A stretch of DNA of 59,510 nt from contig JAEEPQ010000003.1 in NCBI GenBank assembly GCA_016284885.1, positions 1 to 59,510 on the forward strand, read 5' to 3'. Under the pieces are notes generated by a model. The model worked only from the letters and a program-made list of their open reading frames with translations. It was not told the origin of the DNA and did not search any database. Both the position numbers and the translations under genes were made by a program. Of the stretch, positions 43,684 to 52,489 are shown piece after piece (positions within the stretch are counted from its first letter, which is position 1; each line of letters starts with the position of its first letter). The stretch comes from Desulfovibrio sp. Lineage in GTDB: Bacteria > Desulfobacterota > Desulfovibrionia > Desulfovibrionales > Desulfovibrionaceae.

Positions 43684-44688
43684 ATGGCTGTTAAAGTTGC
43701 AATCAATGGTTTTGGTCGCATCGGCCGTCTCGCCTTCCGCCAGATGTGCACCGATCCCGCCTACGACATCGTCGCCATCAACGATCTGACCAGCCCTCAG
43801 ATGCTCGCGTACCTGCTCAAGTACGACAGCACCCACGGCAAGTTCCCCGGCACCGTCGAGGCCGGCGAATCCTCCATCACCGTCAACGGCAAGCAGATCG
43901 AGATCTACAAGGAAGCCGATGCTTCCAAGCTGCCCTGGGGCGAGCTGAAAGTCGACGTCGTGCTCGAGTGCACGGGCTTTTACACCTCGAAAGAGAAATC
44001 CATGGCCCACGTCAAAGCCGGCGCCCGCAAAGTCGTCATCTCCGCTCCGGCCGGCAAGGACCTGCCCACCATCGTCTACAACGTCAACCACAAGACCCTG
44101 AAGCCCACCGACCAGATCATCTCCGGCGCGAGCTGCACCACCAACTGCCTCGCCCCCATGGCCAAGGCCCTCAACGACCTCTGCCCGGTTGAGTCCGGCT
44201 TCATGACCACCATCCACGCCTACACCGGCGACCAGATGGTTCTCGACGGCCCTCAGCGCAAGGGCAACCTGCGTCGCTCCCGCGCCGCTGCCGTGAACAT
44301 CGTTCCCGCCTCCTCCGGCGCCGCCAAGGCCATCGGCCTCGTCCTTCCCGAGCTTGACGGCAAGCTCTCCGGCGCCGCCCAGCGCGTTCCGGTGCCGACC
44401 GGCTCCACCACCATCCTCGACGCCGTCGTTGCCGGCAAGGTGACCGTCGAGGAAGTCAACGCCCAGATGAAAAAGGAAGAAACCGAGTCCTTCGAGTACT
44501 GCACCGACGAAGTCGTTTCCCAGGACATCGTCAACAGCACCGCCGGCTCCATCTTCGATCCCTCCCAGACCAAGGTTCTGCCCATGGGTGACAAGACCCT
44601 CGTCCAGGTCGTGAGCTGGTACGACAACGAGTGCTCCTACGTGAGCCAGATGGTCCGCACCATCAAGTACTTCTCCGAACTGAAGTAG
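43684..44688 (+). CDS. gap: Glyceraldehyde-3-phosphate dehydrogenase
   Basis: The 334-residue protein is a standard phosphorylating GAPDH of glycolysis and gluconeogenesis, which converts glyceraldehyde-3-phosphate with NAD+ and phosphate to 1,3-bisphosphoglycerate. The NAD-binding start is [16 protein letters not shown], the catalytic Cys is in [12 protein letters not shown], and [10 protein letters not shown] and SWYDNECSY follow as expected. The ATG at 43684 has AGGAGG at ideal distance. The gene has its own promoter and a strong terminator. Codon use is unusually uniform, as in highly expressed genes. It links to the glycogen genes metabolically, not by transcription. Confidence 0.98.
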   Translation: MAVKVAINGFGRIGRLAFRQMCTDPAYDIVAINDLTSPQMLAYLLKYDSTHGKFPGTVEAGESSITVNGKQIEIYKEADASKLPWGELKVDVVLECTGFYTSKEKSMAHVKAGARKVVISAPAGKDLPTIVYNVNHKTLKPTDQIISGASCTTNCLAPMAKALNDLCPVESGFMTTIHAYTGDQMVLDGPQRKGNLRRSRAAAVNIVPASSGAAKAIGLVLPELDGKLSGAAQRVPVPTGSTTILDAVVAGKVTVEEVNAQMKKEETESFEYCTDEVVSQDIVNSTAGSIFDPSQTKVLPMGDKTLVQVVSWYDNECSYVSQMVRTIKYFSELK

Positions 44689-44728
44689 GTCCGCGCCGCA
44701 CCGGCGGCTGGATACTGTCAACAGCATG

Positions 44729-44770
44729 CGCCCCGCATGGCCTTTTCAGGAGTGCCGTGCGGGGCGTTTT
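44729..44770 (+). terminator. Rho-independent terminator of gap
   Basis: CGCCCCGCA pairs with TGCGGGGCG, the inner bases extend the stem, and TTTTC follows. It starts 41 bases after the stop codon. The remaining spacer to 45015 has no gene. Confidence 0.92.
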
Positions 44771-45015
44771 CTGTCTGCCTCGAGAGCGGGGCATGCCTGC
44801 TGCCTCCAGGCGTCCGCCTGCGCCGTGTCGCTGGAGCAGAGGGCCTGCCAGAAGGCGCTGGCCTTCCTCCTTCCGTGCACGAAGGGAGGCCCGGGGCAGT
44901 CTGGTGTCCACGGGCAGGCATGCCTGGGTGGACAAAGCGTAGGCAGCGCAAGCTGGCACGCCCTGTCTTCGCCCCGGCCTGAAGGCAGGAGCTGGGGGCT
45001 GGAAAGCTTCAGCGC

Positions 45016-45432
45016 TCAGCTGCCGCCGTCGTTATCGCAGGCAAGACGGGCTAGATCGCGGGCCGTCACGACGAGGTCGGGAAGCTCCCTGCCTGCGGCC
45101 CTGCCCCTGACGATGAGCGTCTTGCCCCCGCAGAGCACGGAGGGGCTTTCGATTTCGACGCGCCGGCCGTCACTGTCCACAAGCTGGAGGCCGTCGGGCC
45201 CGTCCAGCACCTTGGCGGGGTGGAGCAGCACGGCGTAGAAGATGTCTTCCTTGACGTAGCCGAACTTCCCCCGCGTGCGCATGCATTCGAGCAGGGCTTC
45301 GGCGCCGCGGGCCGTGATGCGCAGATCCCCTTCGGCCGTGTGTCTGAGGAGCAGGGGGCTTTGTGCCTGCGGGGTGCCTGCCGCCGTGCTGTCTTGCGTG
45401 CTGTCTGCCTCTTCGGGGAGCGTTCTGGGCAT
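45016..45432 (-). CDS. Hypothetical protein
   Basis: The 138-residue product is soluble, with a variable N terminus (rich in Thr, Ala, Gln) and a more structured part: RITARGAEALLECMRTRGKFG, then IFYAVLLHPAKVLDGPDGLQL, and LPDLVVTARDLARLACD. It shows no family I can name. AAGGAGG 6 bases before the ATG at 45432 supports a real gene. It converges with gap and diverges from the substrate-binding protein gene. Confidence 0.65.
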   Translation of the reverse strand: MPRTLPEEADSTQDSTAAGTPQAQSPLLLRHTAEGDLRITARGAEALLECMRTRGKFGYVKEDIFYAVLLHPAKVLDGPDGLQLVDSDGRRVEIESPSVLCGGKTLIVRGRAAGRELPDLVVTARDLARLACDNDGGS

Positions 45433-45648
45433 GCCGTCCTCCTTGCCACGCTTGCCATGCCGGCAAGCTTCGCACGGCGAACGCTTTGGCGTCAACGCCT
45501 GCCGGCTTTGCGGGCCGCGGCCGCGGCTTTCCCTTGACGCCGGCGCGAAGGCTGGGGAAACTGCCCTCCGGCGTCCCGGCCTGACCGGGGCGCGCGTCCT
45601 CTCGCCACACCATCCTGCATTCCATAACAATGCTTCAAGGCTGACACC

Positions 45649-47322
45649 ATGCCCATGCGAGACTGCCTCCCTGCCGGCGTACGGCACGCAGCGCCTGCCC
45701 ATGCCGCCGTTCTTGTCGCCCTTCTTGTCGCCGTCCTGTGGATCCTCCCCCGCGCGGCCAGCTGCGCGCCTGCCGGCGAAGCGGATCCCGGAAAGCCCGT
45801 GGACGGCGGGCGCATCGTGCTCGGCACCATAGGCGAGCCCTCCAACCTCAATCCCTACATCAGCACGGACGCCTCCTCCCACGAGGTGGCAGGCGAAATC
45901 CTCGTGGCGCCCCTGCGCTACAGCAAGAATCTGGAGCTCGAGCCCTGGGCGGCGGAAAGCTGGACCGTGTCGCCCGACGGCCGCAGGCTCGAGTTCACCC
46001 TGCGCAAGGGCATACTGTGGGAGGACGGCGTGGAGCTTACCGCCGACGACGTGGTCTTCACCGTGCAGACGGCGGCCGACCCCAAGGTGGCCAGCCCCTA
46101 TGCCGAGGACTTTCTGCGCATAAAGAGCATCCGGGCCCTCGACCGCTACCGCTTCGAGGCCGTGTACGACGAGTACTACGCCAGGGCCGAGGCCTCCTTC
46201 GCCTCCGCCATCCTGCCCAGGCACATCCTCGAGGGACAGGAGGTGCGCGGCCACGCCTTTTCGCGCCGGCCCGTCGGCGCCGGCCCCTACCGCCTCAAGG
46301 CCTGGGAGCCGGGCTCGCGCCTCACCCTGGAGGCCAGCCCCACCTACTTCATGGGCCGTCCCCACATCGACCAGATCATCTACCGCGTCATTCCCGACTC
46401 CGGCACCATGTTCATGGAAATGCGCGCCGGTCGCCTCGACATGATGGGCTTGAGCCCAGAGCAGTACCTGCGCCAGACCAATACCCCCGAATGGAACGAG
46501 AACTGCCGCAAGTACCGCTACCTCGCCTCGGCCTACGTCTATCTCGGCTTCAACATGGAGCATCCCTTCTTCAAGGACAAAAGGGTGCGCTGGGCCGTGT
46601 CGCGGGCCATCAGTCGCGAGGAGCTCGTCAAGGGGGCCCTGCTTGGCCAGGGCGTGCCGGCCTTCGGGCCCTACAAGCCGGGCACGGCCTTCTACCACCC
46701 GACGCTCAGGCCGGTGGAGCAGGATCTTGCCGAGTCGGCCAGGCTGCTGAAGGAGGCCGGCTTCGAGGACCGCGACGGCGACGGCATACTCGACCGGGAC
46801 GGCAAGCCCTTTGCCTTCACCATCCTGACCAACCAGGGCAATGCCGAGCGCATCCTGGCCGCCATCATTATCCAGAGCCACCTGAAGAAGCTCGGCATCG
46901 ACGTGCAGGTGCGCACCGTGGAATGGGCTGCCTTCATCCGGGAGTTCGTGAACAAGGGCCTTTTCGATGCCGTCATCCTCGGCTGGACCATTTCTCCGGA
47001 TCCCGACCTCTACCAGGTGTGGCACTCCTCGCAGGCCGTGCCTGGCGGGCTCAACTTCACCCACTTCAAGGACAAAAGCCTCGACGATCTGCTCGACCGC
47101 GGGCGCAGGACCGCAGACCGCCAGGAGCGCTTCAGCATCTACTGCCGGGTGCAGGAAATCCTGGCCGCCGAGCAGCCCTACGCCTTTCTCTACGTGGGCT
47201 ACGCCCTGCCCGTGGTGCACCGGCGCTTCCAGGGCATAGAGCCGGCCCTGGCCGGCATCGCGTGGAACATGGACAAGTGGTGGGTGCCCAAGGCCGAACA
47301 GCGGCCGCTCTTCCAGCAGTAG
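45649..47322 (+). CDS. Family 5 extracellular solute-binding protein (peptide type), orphan
   Basis: The 557-residue precursor has a hydrophobic signal segment (AAVLVALLVAVLWILP) after a long polar N terminus. The mature part fits family 5 (oligopeptide/DppA-like) proteins: LGTIGEPSNLNPYISTD, LAESW-like AAESWTVSPDG, GAGPYRLK, ISREELVKGALLGQGVP, and GWTISPDPDLYQVWHSS. It would deliver peptides or similar solutes to an ABC permease, but no permease or ATPase gene is adjacent. The AASC before APAG is a poor lipobox. Substrate unknown. Confidence 0.88.
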   Translation: MPMRDCLPAGVRHAAPAHAAVLVALLVAVLWILPRAASCAPAGEADPGKPVDGGRIVLGTIGEPSNLNPYISTDASSHEVAGEILVAPLRYSKNLELEPWAAESWTVSPDGRRLEFTLRKGILWEDGVELTADDVVFTVQTAADPKVASPYAEDFLRIKSIRALDRYRFEAVYDEYYARAEASFASAILPRHILEGQEVRGHAFSRRPVGAGPYRLKAWEPGSRLTLEASPTYFMGRPHIDQIIYRVIPDSGTMFMEMRAGRLDMMGLSPEQYLRQTNTPEWNENCRKYRYLASAYVYLGFNMEHPFFKDKRVRWAVSRAISREELVKGALLGQGVPAFGPYKPGTAFYHPTLRPVEQDLAESARLLKEAGFEDRDGDGILDRDGKPFAFTILTNQGNAERILAAIIIQSHLKKLGIDVQVRTVEWAAFIREFVNKGLFDAVILGWTISPDPDLYQVWHSSQAVPGGLNFTHFKDKSLDDLLDRGRRTADRQERFSIYCRVQEILAAEQPYAFLYVGYALPVVHRRFQGIEPALAGIAWNMDKWWVPKAEQRPLFQQ

Positions 47323-47557
47323 CAGCCTCGCGCAGGAACAGGGCGTTCTGCGCCGTTCAGGCTGGTCAGGCCGGTCAGCCGATCATGCCGGTGCAGGCAG
47401 GTAGCACGCCTGCGCCTGCGGCCAGACCTCCCTTGCCGGCATCCCCCTTCTTCCTGCTTGGCTGTCTGCCTGCCATAGGCGCAGCCTGCGACAGGCTCTT
47501 GCCTTCCGGGGCGGGCACTGCGCCGGGACCCAGCCTGTCTCCAGCCTGAAACAAGCC

Positions 47558-47585
47558 GGCCTCCCCGCCTGAAGGCAGGGAGGCC
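47558..47585 (-). terminator. Hairpin after the MucR gene
   Basis: GGCCTCCC pairs with GGGAGGCC across a 12-base loop and is followed on the minus strand by GGCTTGTTTC. The weak T-run makes it a moderate terminator. It lies about 37 bases after the MucR stop. The spacer 47323-47557 has no gene. Confidence 0.5.
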
Positions 47586-47621
47586 TGAAAAACCGGTGAA
47601 GCGCAGAGGGCAGGGCAGGGG

Positions 47622-48062
47622 CTACTCGGCATCTTCCTTGGTGTCGCCCTCGCCATTGAAGCCCTTGCGGCGGCTCCAGAGCTGCATGTCCTGCATCTTT
47701 TTGCGGCGCATGCGCTGCAAGGACTTGCAGGCCAGGGAGGTGCCCTTCTTCAGGCCCCACTTCGCCTTGTATTCGTCAGGCGTGAGGCCGTGCTGGGCCA
47801 GGTGGCGCTTCGTGAGCATCTTGAATTTCGCGCCGCACTCAAGGCACACAACGGTGCTTTCGCGGACGGCGTCCTTGGGATCCACGGCGGGGTCGACGGC
47901 GCCGGCAGGAGAAGCGGTCGCGCCCTGCATCTGGCGGATGCCCTGGGCAACTTCCTTGGCGTAGGCCACAATTTCCTGAGCGGTCATGGAGCGGACGCCA
48001 GCCTGGGCGCGGGTAATGGAAAGCGCCTGCATAAAGGCGTCGTCGTTCTGCATTTCGTTCAT
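47622..48062 (-). CDS. MucR/Ros-family zinc-finger transcriptional regulator
   Basis: The 146-residue protein has the Ros/MucR zinc finger (CLECGAKFKMLTKRHLAQH, C73, C76, H87, H91) followed by GLTPDEYKAKWGL, the family hallmark, and a long basic tail (RMRRKKMQDMQLWSRRKG). Members bind AT-rich DNA with limited specificity and silence or tune virulence, motility and surface genes. The ATG at 48062 is preceded by AGGAGAG. The AT-rich DNA upstream would suit autoregulation. Confidence 0.9.
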   Translation of the reverse strand: MNEMQNDDAFMQALSITRAQAGVRSMTAQEIVAYAKEVAQGIRQMQGATASPAGAVDPAVDPKDAVRESTVVCLECGAKFKMLTKRHLAQHGLTPDEYKAKWGLKKGTSLACKSLQRMRRKKMQDMQLWSRRKGFNGEGDTKEDAE

Positions 48063-48421
48063 GCTTTCTCTCCTGAGAGTTGATGGAGCTTGTTCCCTGC
48101 GTCCAGCAGGTATGTCATGGTGGATATGGCCATGCTTGCAGGATGTTTTGAAGATTGTCAATGAATATTGCGATGAAATGCAGGAAAATTTGCGAACAGT
48201 CTCGTTGGGCTTACGGAGAAACGCCTTGCACGGCAAAGGAAGTGCCGGCGGAAGCGGGCTTCTCCCCGCATCTGGACAGGGGCAGCGGCAAGATGCAGGC
48301 AGACGGCATGGCCGCGGGCGGAGTCCGGCAGGAAGGGGGAAGGACAGCGAACGGCGGGAAAGAGGGAGAAAAGATGAGTGAAGGATGAGTGGAAGAGGCG
48401 GGAAGGCGGGCGGGCTCGGGA
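48063..48421. other. AT-rich upstream region of the MucR gene
   Basis: The segment 48110-48200 is AT-rich, with a TTGACA on the minus strand but no matching -10 box at 17 bases. It probably holds the MucR promoter and binding sites. No gene is seen in the rest. Confidence 0.45.
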
Positions 48422-48985
48422 CTAGAAATGCTTGGCCTGGCCGCGCGCGGCGCGGGCCTTGTCCTTGAGCGCCTCGATGCGGGCAAGGAAGGGGAGGCGC
48501 CTGCGGTTTCTGGCCAGGAGCACGCGCAGGGCGATGTAGCAGGTGAGGAAGACGAAGACGTAGCCGGCATGGAGGCTGGTGCCGGGAATGTCGTAGACGG
48601 GTATGCCCTCGAAGCGCAGCGCCATCCAGCCGAGGGCGAAGGGGACGGGGCAGATGCTTGCCATGCCGACCCCGGCCTGGGCGAAGAAGCTCTTGCCGAA
48701 TTCGTCGTGGGCCATCTTGTTGATGGCGAGGTAGGCCTGCTTGTCGCCGGCGTGGATGGCGTCCACGGAGAGGTTGTGGCAGCGCATGACCTCGGCCTGC
48801 ATGGCCTCGAGGCGCTCGCGGTGCCAGAGGTAGACGAGGATGGCAGAAAGCTCGCCCAGGACGAGGCAGTAGCAGGAGAGGATGGCCGAGCCGAGCCAGA
48901 GGCCGGCTTCCGCCGAGCCGGGCCAGCGGAAGGGGGCGATGAGGAAGGCGTCGAGCCAGACGGGAACGAGGGAGGCGAAGTCCAT
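48422..48985 (-). CDS. Three-helix membrane protein, Oxa1/DUF106-like layout
   Basis: The 187-residue protein has a membrane helix near residues 30-52, then a helical, charged stretch of about 45 residues (HRERLEAMQAEVMRCHNLS and INKMAHDEFGKSFFAQ), then two membrane helices near 100-120 and 138-160, and a basic tail. This order is that of DUF106/EMC3-like members of the Oxa1 superfamily, which insert membrane proteins. The resemblance is one of layout, so the call is tentative. It follows the TauE/SafE gene on the same strand after a strong hairpin. The ribosome binding site is weak. Confidence 0.55.
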   Translation of the reverse strand: MDFASLVPVWLDAFLIAPFRWPGSAEAGLWLGSAILSCYCLVLGELSAILVYLWHRERLEAMQAEVMRCHNLSVDAIHAGDKQAYLAINKMAHDEFGKSFFAQAGVGMASICPVPFALGWMALRFEGIPVYDIPGTSLHAGYVFVFLTCYIALRVLLARNRRRLPFLARIEALKDKARAARGQAKHF

Positions 48986-49039
48986 GGCAGCTTGCGGGAG
49001 CGCGGTCGGGGGGATGCAGGAGCGTTTGCCGAAGGAAGA

Positions 49040-49070
49040 GGGGAGGGGCCGGCGGGGCCGGCCCCTCCCC
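49040..49070 (-). terminator. Very stable hairpin between TauE/SafE and the membrane protein gene
   Basis: A perfect 13-bp GC stem (GGGGAGGGGCCGG with its complement, 5-base loop) stands 33 bases after the exporter's stop. The following bases (CTCTTCCTTC) have few T's, so it may end most transcripts or protect the upstream message. Confidence 0.6.
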
Positions 49071-49102
49071 AGAGGTTCAAGTTGTGGGCGAAGGGCCCGG
49101 GC

Positions 49103-50416
49103 CTACCAGAGGCGCATGCCGAAGAAGCCGCGCAGAACGTAGTTGACGCCCACGATGAGGGCAACGACGACGAAGAGGCGCTTCAGCCAGACGTCGGAGA
49201 TGAACTTGGACGTCATGGGGCCTATCCAGGAGCCGAGAACGATGCCGGCGAGCTCGACGCCGATGAGGGGCCAGTACACGGGCGTGCCGCCGAACATGAA
49301 GGTCGTGATGGAGGTCACCATGCCGACGAGCACGGCGAAGGCGGAGGTGCCGGCAGCCAGGTACATGGGCAGCTGCGCGATGCTGGTGAGCAGGGGAACC
49401 AGGAGGAAGCCGCCGCCGACGCCGAGGAAGGATGCCACGGAGGCGATGACGAAGCCGCCGATGATGGGCATGAGCGGGGAGAAGGCGAACTCGACGCCGC
49501 AGAAGGTGAAGCGGACCTTGGAGGGGCTGACGCTGAGCACCTTGACGCGGGAGCCCGTGCTGTCGCCCTGGTTCTGCTTGGCCATGGCCTCGAAGGCCTT
49601 GGCGGCCTCGTTGGCCTTCTGCTTCTTGGCGCGGGCCATGGGCAGGGTCTGCCAGAGCAGGTAGATGCCAAGGCCGAGGACGAAGATGCCGAAGTAGCCC
49701 ACGTAGTCGCGGAAGGAGACCTTGCCCTGGCTCAGGATGGGCGTGAGGATGGAGCCGGCCAGGGAGCCGATGCCGAGGGCGATGCCGAGGGGCAGAACAA
49801 TGCGGCCCAGGGACCAGTACTTGATGGAGGAGATGAGGGAGGAGGTACCGACCATCCACTGGTTGGACACGCGTATGGAGTCCGTCACCAGCTTGTTCAT
49901 GGCATGGCCCTTGCCGAAGGAGGCCGCGTAGTCGCCGAGGCCGTAGACGCTGATGTGGCCGACCGAGGCCATGACGCCGCCGAAGGCGCCGACGGAGGAG
50001 AAGATCCAGCCGACCCAGATGGCCCAGCAGAAGGCCAGGACGACGTTGACGTTGGGGGCGCCGGGAATGCCGAGGAAGCCGGGCGTGGCATTGGGATCGA
50101 CCTTGCCGTCCTTGACGCCGGCGTCGATGGCCTTGCGCAGGCGGTCGTTGCCCTTGGCCTGGGCTGGCTGAGCGGCAGGCGCGGGCGCCTGGGCGGCTTC
50201 AGGCTTGGCGGGAGCGGGGGCCTGGGCTGCCGGCGCCGGGTCGGATTTGGCTTCCTGGGCCTGGGCCGGCTGCTGGGCCTTGGCGGGATCCTGCTGGGCC
50301 TGCTGCTGCGGCGCGGGGGCGTTGGCGAAGGAGGCCTCGGGCAGGGCCGGGCCTGCGAGGAAGATCGCCAGAGCGAGAGCGGTGAAGAAGAGGGGTTTGA
50401 GCTTTGCCACGTGCAT
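49103..50416 (-). CDS. TauE/SafE-family exporter with a long Pro/Ala/Gln-rich N-terminal segment
   Basis: The 437-residue protein has a signal-like N terminus (FFTALALAIFLAGPALP), then about 60 residues made almost only of Ala, Pro, Gln and Lys, then a TauE/SafE (sulfite/organosulfonate exporter) core of about eight membrane segments. Typical family stretches are AIWVGWIFSSVGAFGGV and SVASFLGVGGGFLLVPLL. A charged cytosolic loop (ARAKKQKANEAAKAFEAMA) splits the two halves. Family members move sulfite, sulfoacetate or similar anions across the inner membrane. In a sulfate reducer this fits sulfur-anion export. AGGAGAC precedes the ATG. It is 70 bases downstream of a DUF169 gene in the same operon. 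Confidence 0.88.
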   Translation of the reverse strand: MHVAKLKPLFFTALALAIFLAGPALPEASFANAPAPQQQAQQDPAKAQQPAQAQEAKSDPAPAAQAPAPAKPEAAQAPAPAAQPAQAKGNDRLRKAIDAGVKDGKVDPNATPGFLGIPGAPNVNVVLAFCWAIWVGWIFSSVGAFGGVMASVGHISVYGLGDYAASFGKGHAMNKLVTDSIRVSNQWMVGTSSLISSIKYWSLGRIVLPLGIALGIGSLAGSILTPILSQGKVSFRDYVGYFGIFVLGLGIYLLWQTLPMARAKKQKANEAAKAFEAMAKQNQGDSTGSRVKVLSVSPSKVRFTFCGVEFAFSPLMPIIGGFVIASVASFLGVGGGFLLVPLLTSIAQLPMYLAAGTSAFAVLVGMVTSITTFMFGGTPVYWPLIGVELAGIVLGSWIGPMTSKFISDVWLKRLFVVVALIVGVNYVLRGFFGMRLW

Positions 50417-50485
50417 GTCTCCTAATGAACGGCGCTTGGTGCGCCTGGTGCGGGTGCGTCTGGTGCTGGTGCGCGAAGATCGGGG

Positions 50486-51268
50486 CTACTTTTCCTTCTT
50501 GAAGAGGACGAGCGGGCAGTTCTTGCAGATGTCGCCGCCCGGGAAGGGATCGCCGGGCTTGGTGATGGAGCTGGAGCCCGTGGCGCTGACGCGGGCCAGG
50601 AGGCGCTCGACGACCTTGCCAATCTGGGAGCCGGGGATGAAGACGTTGGTCTCGCCGCGTTCGGTCTTGCCGGCATTGTAGGAGCCGGAGCAGGGCGGAC
50701 ACTGGTTGAAGGTCTGCTCCTGGTAGGACCACACGCAGCCGCCGCAGGCCGAGGAGCTCATGAGCACTTGGGTGCGCAGGGGATGGGTGTCCGTGGCAGC
50801 CATGTAGTCGCAGGCCAGGTGGTAGGCCTGGAGGCTGTCGCAGTAGAAGTGGACCACGTGCGGGTCGAGGACGGCGTCGGCCAAGGGGCTGACGGCGACG
50901 GCCTTGGCGCTGTCCCTGTCCAGGCGGGGCTTGGAGCGCAGGAAGCGCTCGGCCTGCTCGGCGGTCCAGCAGTACTTGAGCTGGCTTGCGATCTCGCCCT
51001 CGTCGATGTCGTGCCAGCCGAAGCTGCACTGGGCGTTGGTGCAGAAGAGCTTCTTCACCGTGCCGAGCACGGTCTTGCCCTGCATGCGGGCGCCCACTTC
51101 CCACTGGCAGAAGGTCTGGGGCTTGATGGGCGTGCAGTAGGACGGGGCCTTCGCCTTGAACTCCTCGACCTCTTCGTCGGAGAAGAGGAAGCGGACGGCG
51201 ACGGGATGGTGGTAGAGCCTCAGCTCGCGCATGAGGGTTTCGTCCATTTCTTTGTAGCTTAAGGACAT
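50486..51268 (-). CDS. DUF169 protein
   Basis: The 260-residue protein belongs to the DUF169 family, common in anaerobes and of unknown function. It has many cysteines in conserved spots (SYCTPIKPQTFCQWE, LFCTNAQCSFGWHD, SSACGGCVWSYQ, FNQCPPCSG, GGDICKNCPL), suggesting metal or iron-sulfur binding or redox work. No signal peptide is present. GGGAGG precedes the ATG. Its place before a TauE/SafE exporter suggests a role with sulfur anions, which is inference. The short gap after it is a run of GGTGCG-like triplets. Confidence 0.85.
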   Translation of the reverse strand: MSLSYKEMDETLMRELRLYHHPVAVRFLFSDEEVEEFKAKAPSYCTPIKPQTFCQWEVGARMQGKTVLGTVKKLFCTNAQCSFGWHDIDEGEIASQLKYCWTAEQAERFLRSKPRLDRDSAKAVAVSPLADAVLDPHVVHFYCDSLQAYHLACDYMAATDTHPLRTQVLMSSSACGGCVWSYQEQTFNQCPPCSGSYNAGKTERGETNVFIPGSQIGKVVERLLARVSATGSSSITKPGDPFPGGDICKNCPLVLFKKEK

Positions 51269-51695
51269 GGTTCCTCCCTGGAATGAGAATTGACGGCGCC
51301 TTCGCCCCGGGGCCTTATTCAGCCTGCCGGCCGTTGCCGGACAGGACGTCCCCGGCGCTCCCCCTTGAAGCGCCGGTCGTGCCGGCAGACCTGGGCCTGG
51401 CTGGACGTGGACGAGAAGTCCTTGAAAGGACGCCGTTTTCCGCAGGATACTGCCGCAAGGGAAGGGACGCGGCAAGGGTGTTCGACCAGACGCAAGGGGT
51501 ACGAGACGCGGGGAAAAAGGACCGGAACTATCTCGATTTCGGACTGGAGCCGGACGGCCGTCATCAGGAAGGGGAACTGCCGGAAGGGAAGCTCGCGAGG
51601 CTGCCCGCTTCGCAGAGCTGAGCAGAGTGGGCGCGCCGGCCAGCAAGGGATGTGGATGCTTGCGGGGATACAAGATACGTTTTTTCAAAAAGAGC
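51269..51695. other. Intergenic region without a recognised gene
   Basis: This region separates the divergent DUF169 and secreted-protein genes and should hold the DUF169 operon promoter, which I cannot place. No reading frame is convincing. Confidence 0.45.
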
Positions 51696-51724
51696 ATGAC
51701 AGCTCCCGCAGGCATGGCTATAGT
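51696..51724 (+). promoter_or_regulatory. Sigma-70 promoter of the small secreted protein
   Basis: ATGACA and TATAGT are 17 bases apart, about 100 bases before the start codon at 51828. Both boxes differ from the consensus by only one base. Confidence 0.65.
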
Positions 51725-51827
51725 CGCCAAGAGGAGCCTTTTCCGGCCCCAGTATCTCTAGGACCCTGGAAGGGGAGATGCTCGTCCGCCCATCCAGGAG
51801 CTTTTTCCTTCTTCAGGAGGAGGGAAG

Positions 51828-52256
51828 ATGAACTGCATTCCTTGGAGACGCCTCGGCGCCTGCCTGGCCTGCCTGGCCCCGGCCCTTGCCTGGCCGGTCC
51901 AGCCCGCCTTCGCCGAGGACGCAGGCTTGCCCTGCAACGTCGTTGTCGTCGAGCGCGCCAGTGGCAAAGTCACCCTTAAGGGGCCGACGGTGCTCTACTC
52001 GGTCGCCGAAGGGCTGTTCTTCGACACGGTGCACCGCGTGCAGTCGCCGGCAGAGGGGGCGGCGGCCGACTACGACGTCTGCACGTCCGTGGGCGTCATC
52101 CGCGTCGATGGGCGCGACATCCATGTGCGTAACAACGGCAGGGACACCACCTTCCGCGTGCAGGGGGATCTTGTGGAACTCAACGCCCGGACCTTCGAGG
52201 CCTGGGGGCTTGAAAGCTCCCCCTGCGAGAGCGAGGCCTGCGCCGGCGCCCTATAG
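51828..52256 (+). CDS. Small secreted protein of unknown function
   Basis: The 142-residue precursor has a signal peptide (cleavage probably after PAFA, mature start EDAGLPC). The mature part is beta-rich, with repeated strand-turn units (NVVVVERASGKVTL, VGVIRVDGRDIHVRN, TFRVQGDLVEL) and four cysteines that could pair in the periplasm. I do not recognise the family. AGGAGGAGGG precedes the ATG. It is monocistronic between a good promoter and a strong terminator. Confidence 0.75.
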   Translation: MNCIPWRRLGACLACLAPALAWPVQPAFAEDAGLPCNVVVVERASGKVTLKGPTVLYSVAEGLFFDTVHRVQSPAEGAAADYDVCTSVGVIRVDGRDIHVRNNGRDTTFRVQGDLVELNARTFEAWGLESSPCESEACAGAL

Positions 52257-52286
52257 CCCGGCGCTTTGGGCCTCCCATGGCTTTGG

Positions 52287-52331
52287 GGGCATTCCGGCGG
52301 GCCAAGACCTTCCGGAATGCCCGCCTTTTTT
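52287..52331 (+). terminator. Rho-independent terminator
   Basis: GGGCATTCCGG pairs perfectly with CCGGAATGCCC, and GCC plus six T's follow. It lies 30 bases after the secreted-protein stop. Confidence 0.95.
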
Positions 52332-52370
52332 GCTCTTCGAACCTTTGGTCTAGCAAAATGCGAGGATTAG

Positions 52371-52402
52371 TTGATGCATTTTCTAGATCTTTTGCGTATA
52401 CT
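52371..52402 (+). promoter_or_regulatory. Candidate promoter of the membrane protein gene
   Basis: A good TATACT box at 52397-52402 lies in AT-rich DNA 88 bases before the start codon. The nearest -35-like box, TTGATG, is 20 bases upstream of it, which is longer than usual. Confidence 0.35.
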
Positions 52403-52489
52403 CGGTTTCCGCAGGGATTGCCCGGGCACGGGAGCCTTCCTGTCTGCCTTACCACTAACAGCTAGTCATCATACCTTGGAGGATGACGA

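Noticed and set aside
50417..50485. GGTGCG-rich run between DUF169 and TauE/SafE as a possible CRISPR-like or regulatory repeat
   Set aside because: The units are short, irregular and only span about 45 bases; simple-sequence drift is enough to explain it.
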